From contig JAITLQ010000008.1 in NCBI GenBank assembly GCA_031277795.1, positions 1 to 64,000 on the forward strand: DNA of 64,000 nucleotides, read 5' to 3'. Below, one piece after another: positions 63,602 to 64,000 of this stretch; position 1 is the first letter of the stretch; every line of letters starts with the position of its first letter. A program made the position numbers and the translations under genes. A model generated the notes under the pieces. It searched no databases and was not told the DNA's origin. It saw only the letters and a program-made list of their open reading frames with translations. This stretch comes from Arthrobacter sp. Lineage in GTDB: Bacteria > Actinomycetota > Actinomycetes > Actinomycetales > Micrococcaceae.

Positions 63602-63670
63602 GAGTTGCGTCTCCGGCCGCCGGCTGGCCGGGGGTGCCACGGCGAGCGGCCCGCGCGCGGCGAGCCGAGG

Positions 63671-64000
63671 CTAGTTCGCCAGCTCCGGGTAGTGGCGGGC
63701 CGCCACCTCGGGGTGGGCGCGCAGGAAGCCCTTGAGCATGTTGGCCCCGTAGACCGAGAGCAGCGGGTTGTTCGGGTCGTCGGAGACGCCCCTCGCATCG
63801 GCGGCGTAGTCGGCGGGAAGCTGCACCGCCTCCACCACGGCATCCAGGCGAGGGGCCCAGAAGAACGGCACGGAGTAGCGATCGACGCCGGCCGGGGGAG
63901 CGGTCACGCGATGGATCGTGGCCATGAGGTAGCCATCCGTCGCCACCTCGAGCATTTCGCCCATGTTCACCACGAGCGCGCCGGGGATCGGCGGGACGTC
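63671..64000 (-). CDS. 2-oxoglutarate/Fe(II) oxygenase family protein, C-terminal part
   Basis: The last 109 codons of an isopenicillin N synthase-like, Fe(II)-dependent oxygenase; the 5' part lies beyond the right edge. PIPGALVVNMGEML is the family strand, TIHRV includes the second metal His, and DRYSVPFF has the Arg-x-Ser motif that binds the 2-oxoglutarate carboxylate. Substrate unknown. No stop or frameshift is seen in the visible part. Confidence 0.85.
   Translation of the reverse strand, partial: DVPPIPGALVVNMGEMLEVATDGYLMATIHRVTAPPAGVDRYSVPFFWAPRLDAVVEAVQLPADYAADARGVSDDPNNPLLSVYGANMLKGFLRAHPEVAARHYPELAN

Overview
This is a GC-rich, gene-dense chromosomal window from an actinobacterium, most likely an order Micrococcales organism. 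The evidence is the 5S rRNA 3' end at the left edge, split purS/purQ/purL, the small Gram-positive type SRP RNA beside tRNA-Ser and dnaX-recR, an LAxTG sorting signal, frequent GTG starts and 4-base ATGA/GTGA stop-start overlaps. The species cannot be named from sequence alone. No prophage, insertion sequence, plasmid origin or CRISPR array was seen.

Layout. 1-850: end of an rRNA operon, its terminator and a gene-free tract carrying three copies of a dispersed palindrome. 0.9-6.3 kb: a sortase-anchored surface protein and purSQL. 6.5-8.5 kb: a membrane-tethered Mrr-type nuclease and an NmrA-like reductase. 8.7-17.3 kb: an iron-siderophore locus, with a binding lipoprotein, ferric-siderophore reductase, two permeases and an ATPase (all overlapping, minus strand) diverging from a heterodimeric exporter-fold ABC pair. 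17.4-24.8 kb: DUF1761 protein, alpha-hydroxy-acid oxidase, gdhA, YchJ-like protein, peptidase E, DUF3159 protein and a YcaQ/AlkX-type DNA glycosylase. 24.8-30.8 kb: an accessory stretch with a truncated esterase flanked by two 114-base repeats, a Na+/H+ antiporter, an MmpS-like lipoprotein and a gene split by a stop codon. 30.9-46.3 kb: aspA, twin DUF1801 proteins, a MacB-like ABC pair, lysC, a second ABC pair whose permease is broken, a polysaccharide deacetylase and a two-component system. 46.5-54.4 kb: recR-dnaX, a CoA-transferase pair, gluQ, ffs and tRNA-Ser. 54.7-63.4 kb: a sulfatase cluster. 63.7-64 kb: the C-terminal end of a 2-oxoglutarate/Fe(II) oxygenase.

The most coherent unusual unit is the sulfatase cluster. 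Six minus-strand genes (amidohydrolase, binding lipoprotein, two permeases, ATPase, cytoplasmic Cys-type sulfatase) diverge from a TetR regulator that overlaps its own formylglycine-generating enzyme gene. Together they suggest regulated import of an organic sulfate ester, intracellular desulfation by a sulfatase matured on site, and further processing by the amidohydrolase.

A second theme is repeats and decay. At least four families of palindromic repeats recur in the intergenic regions, a short GCCGTCGGGC-type motif recurs inside protein linkers, and several genes are visibly broken: the esterase, the FtsX-like permease (10-base repeat frameshift plus stop) and a nonsense-split gene.
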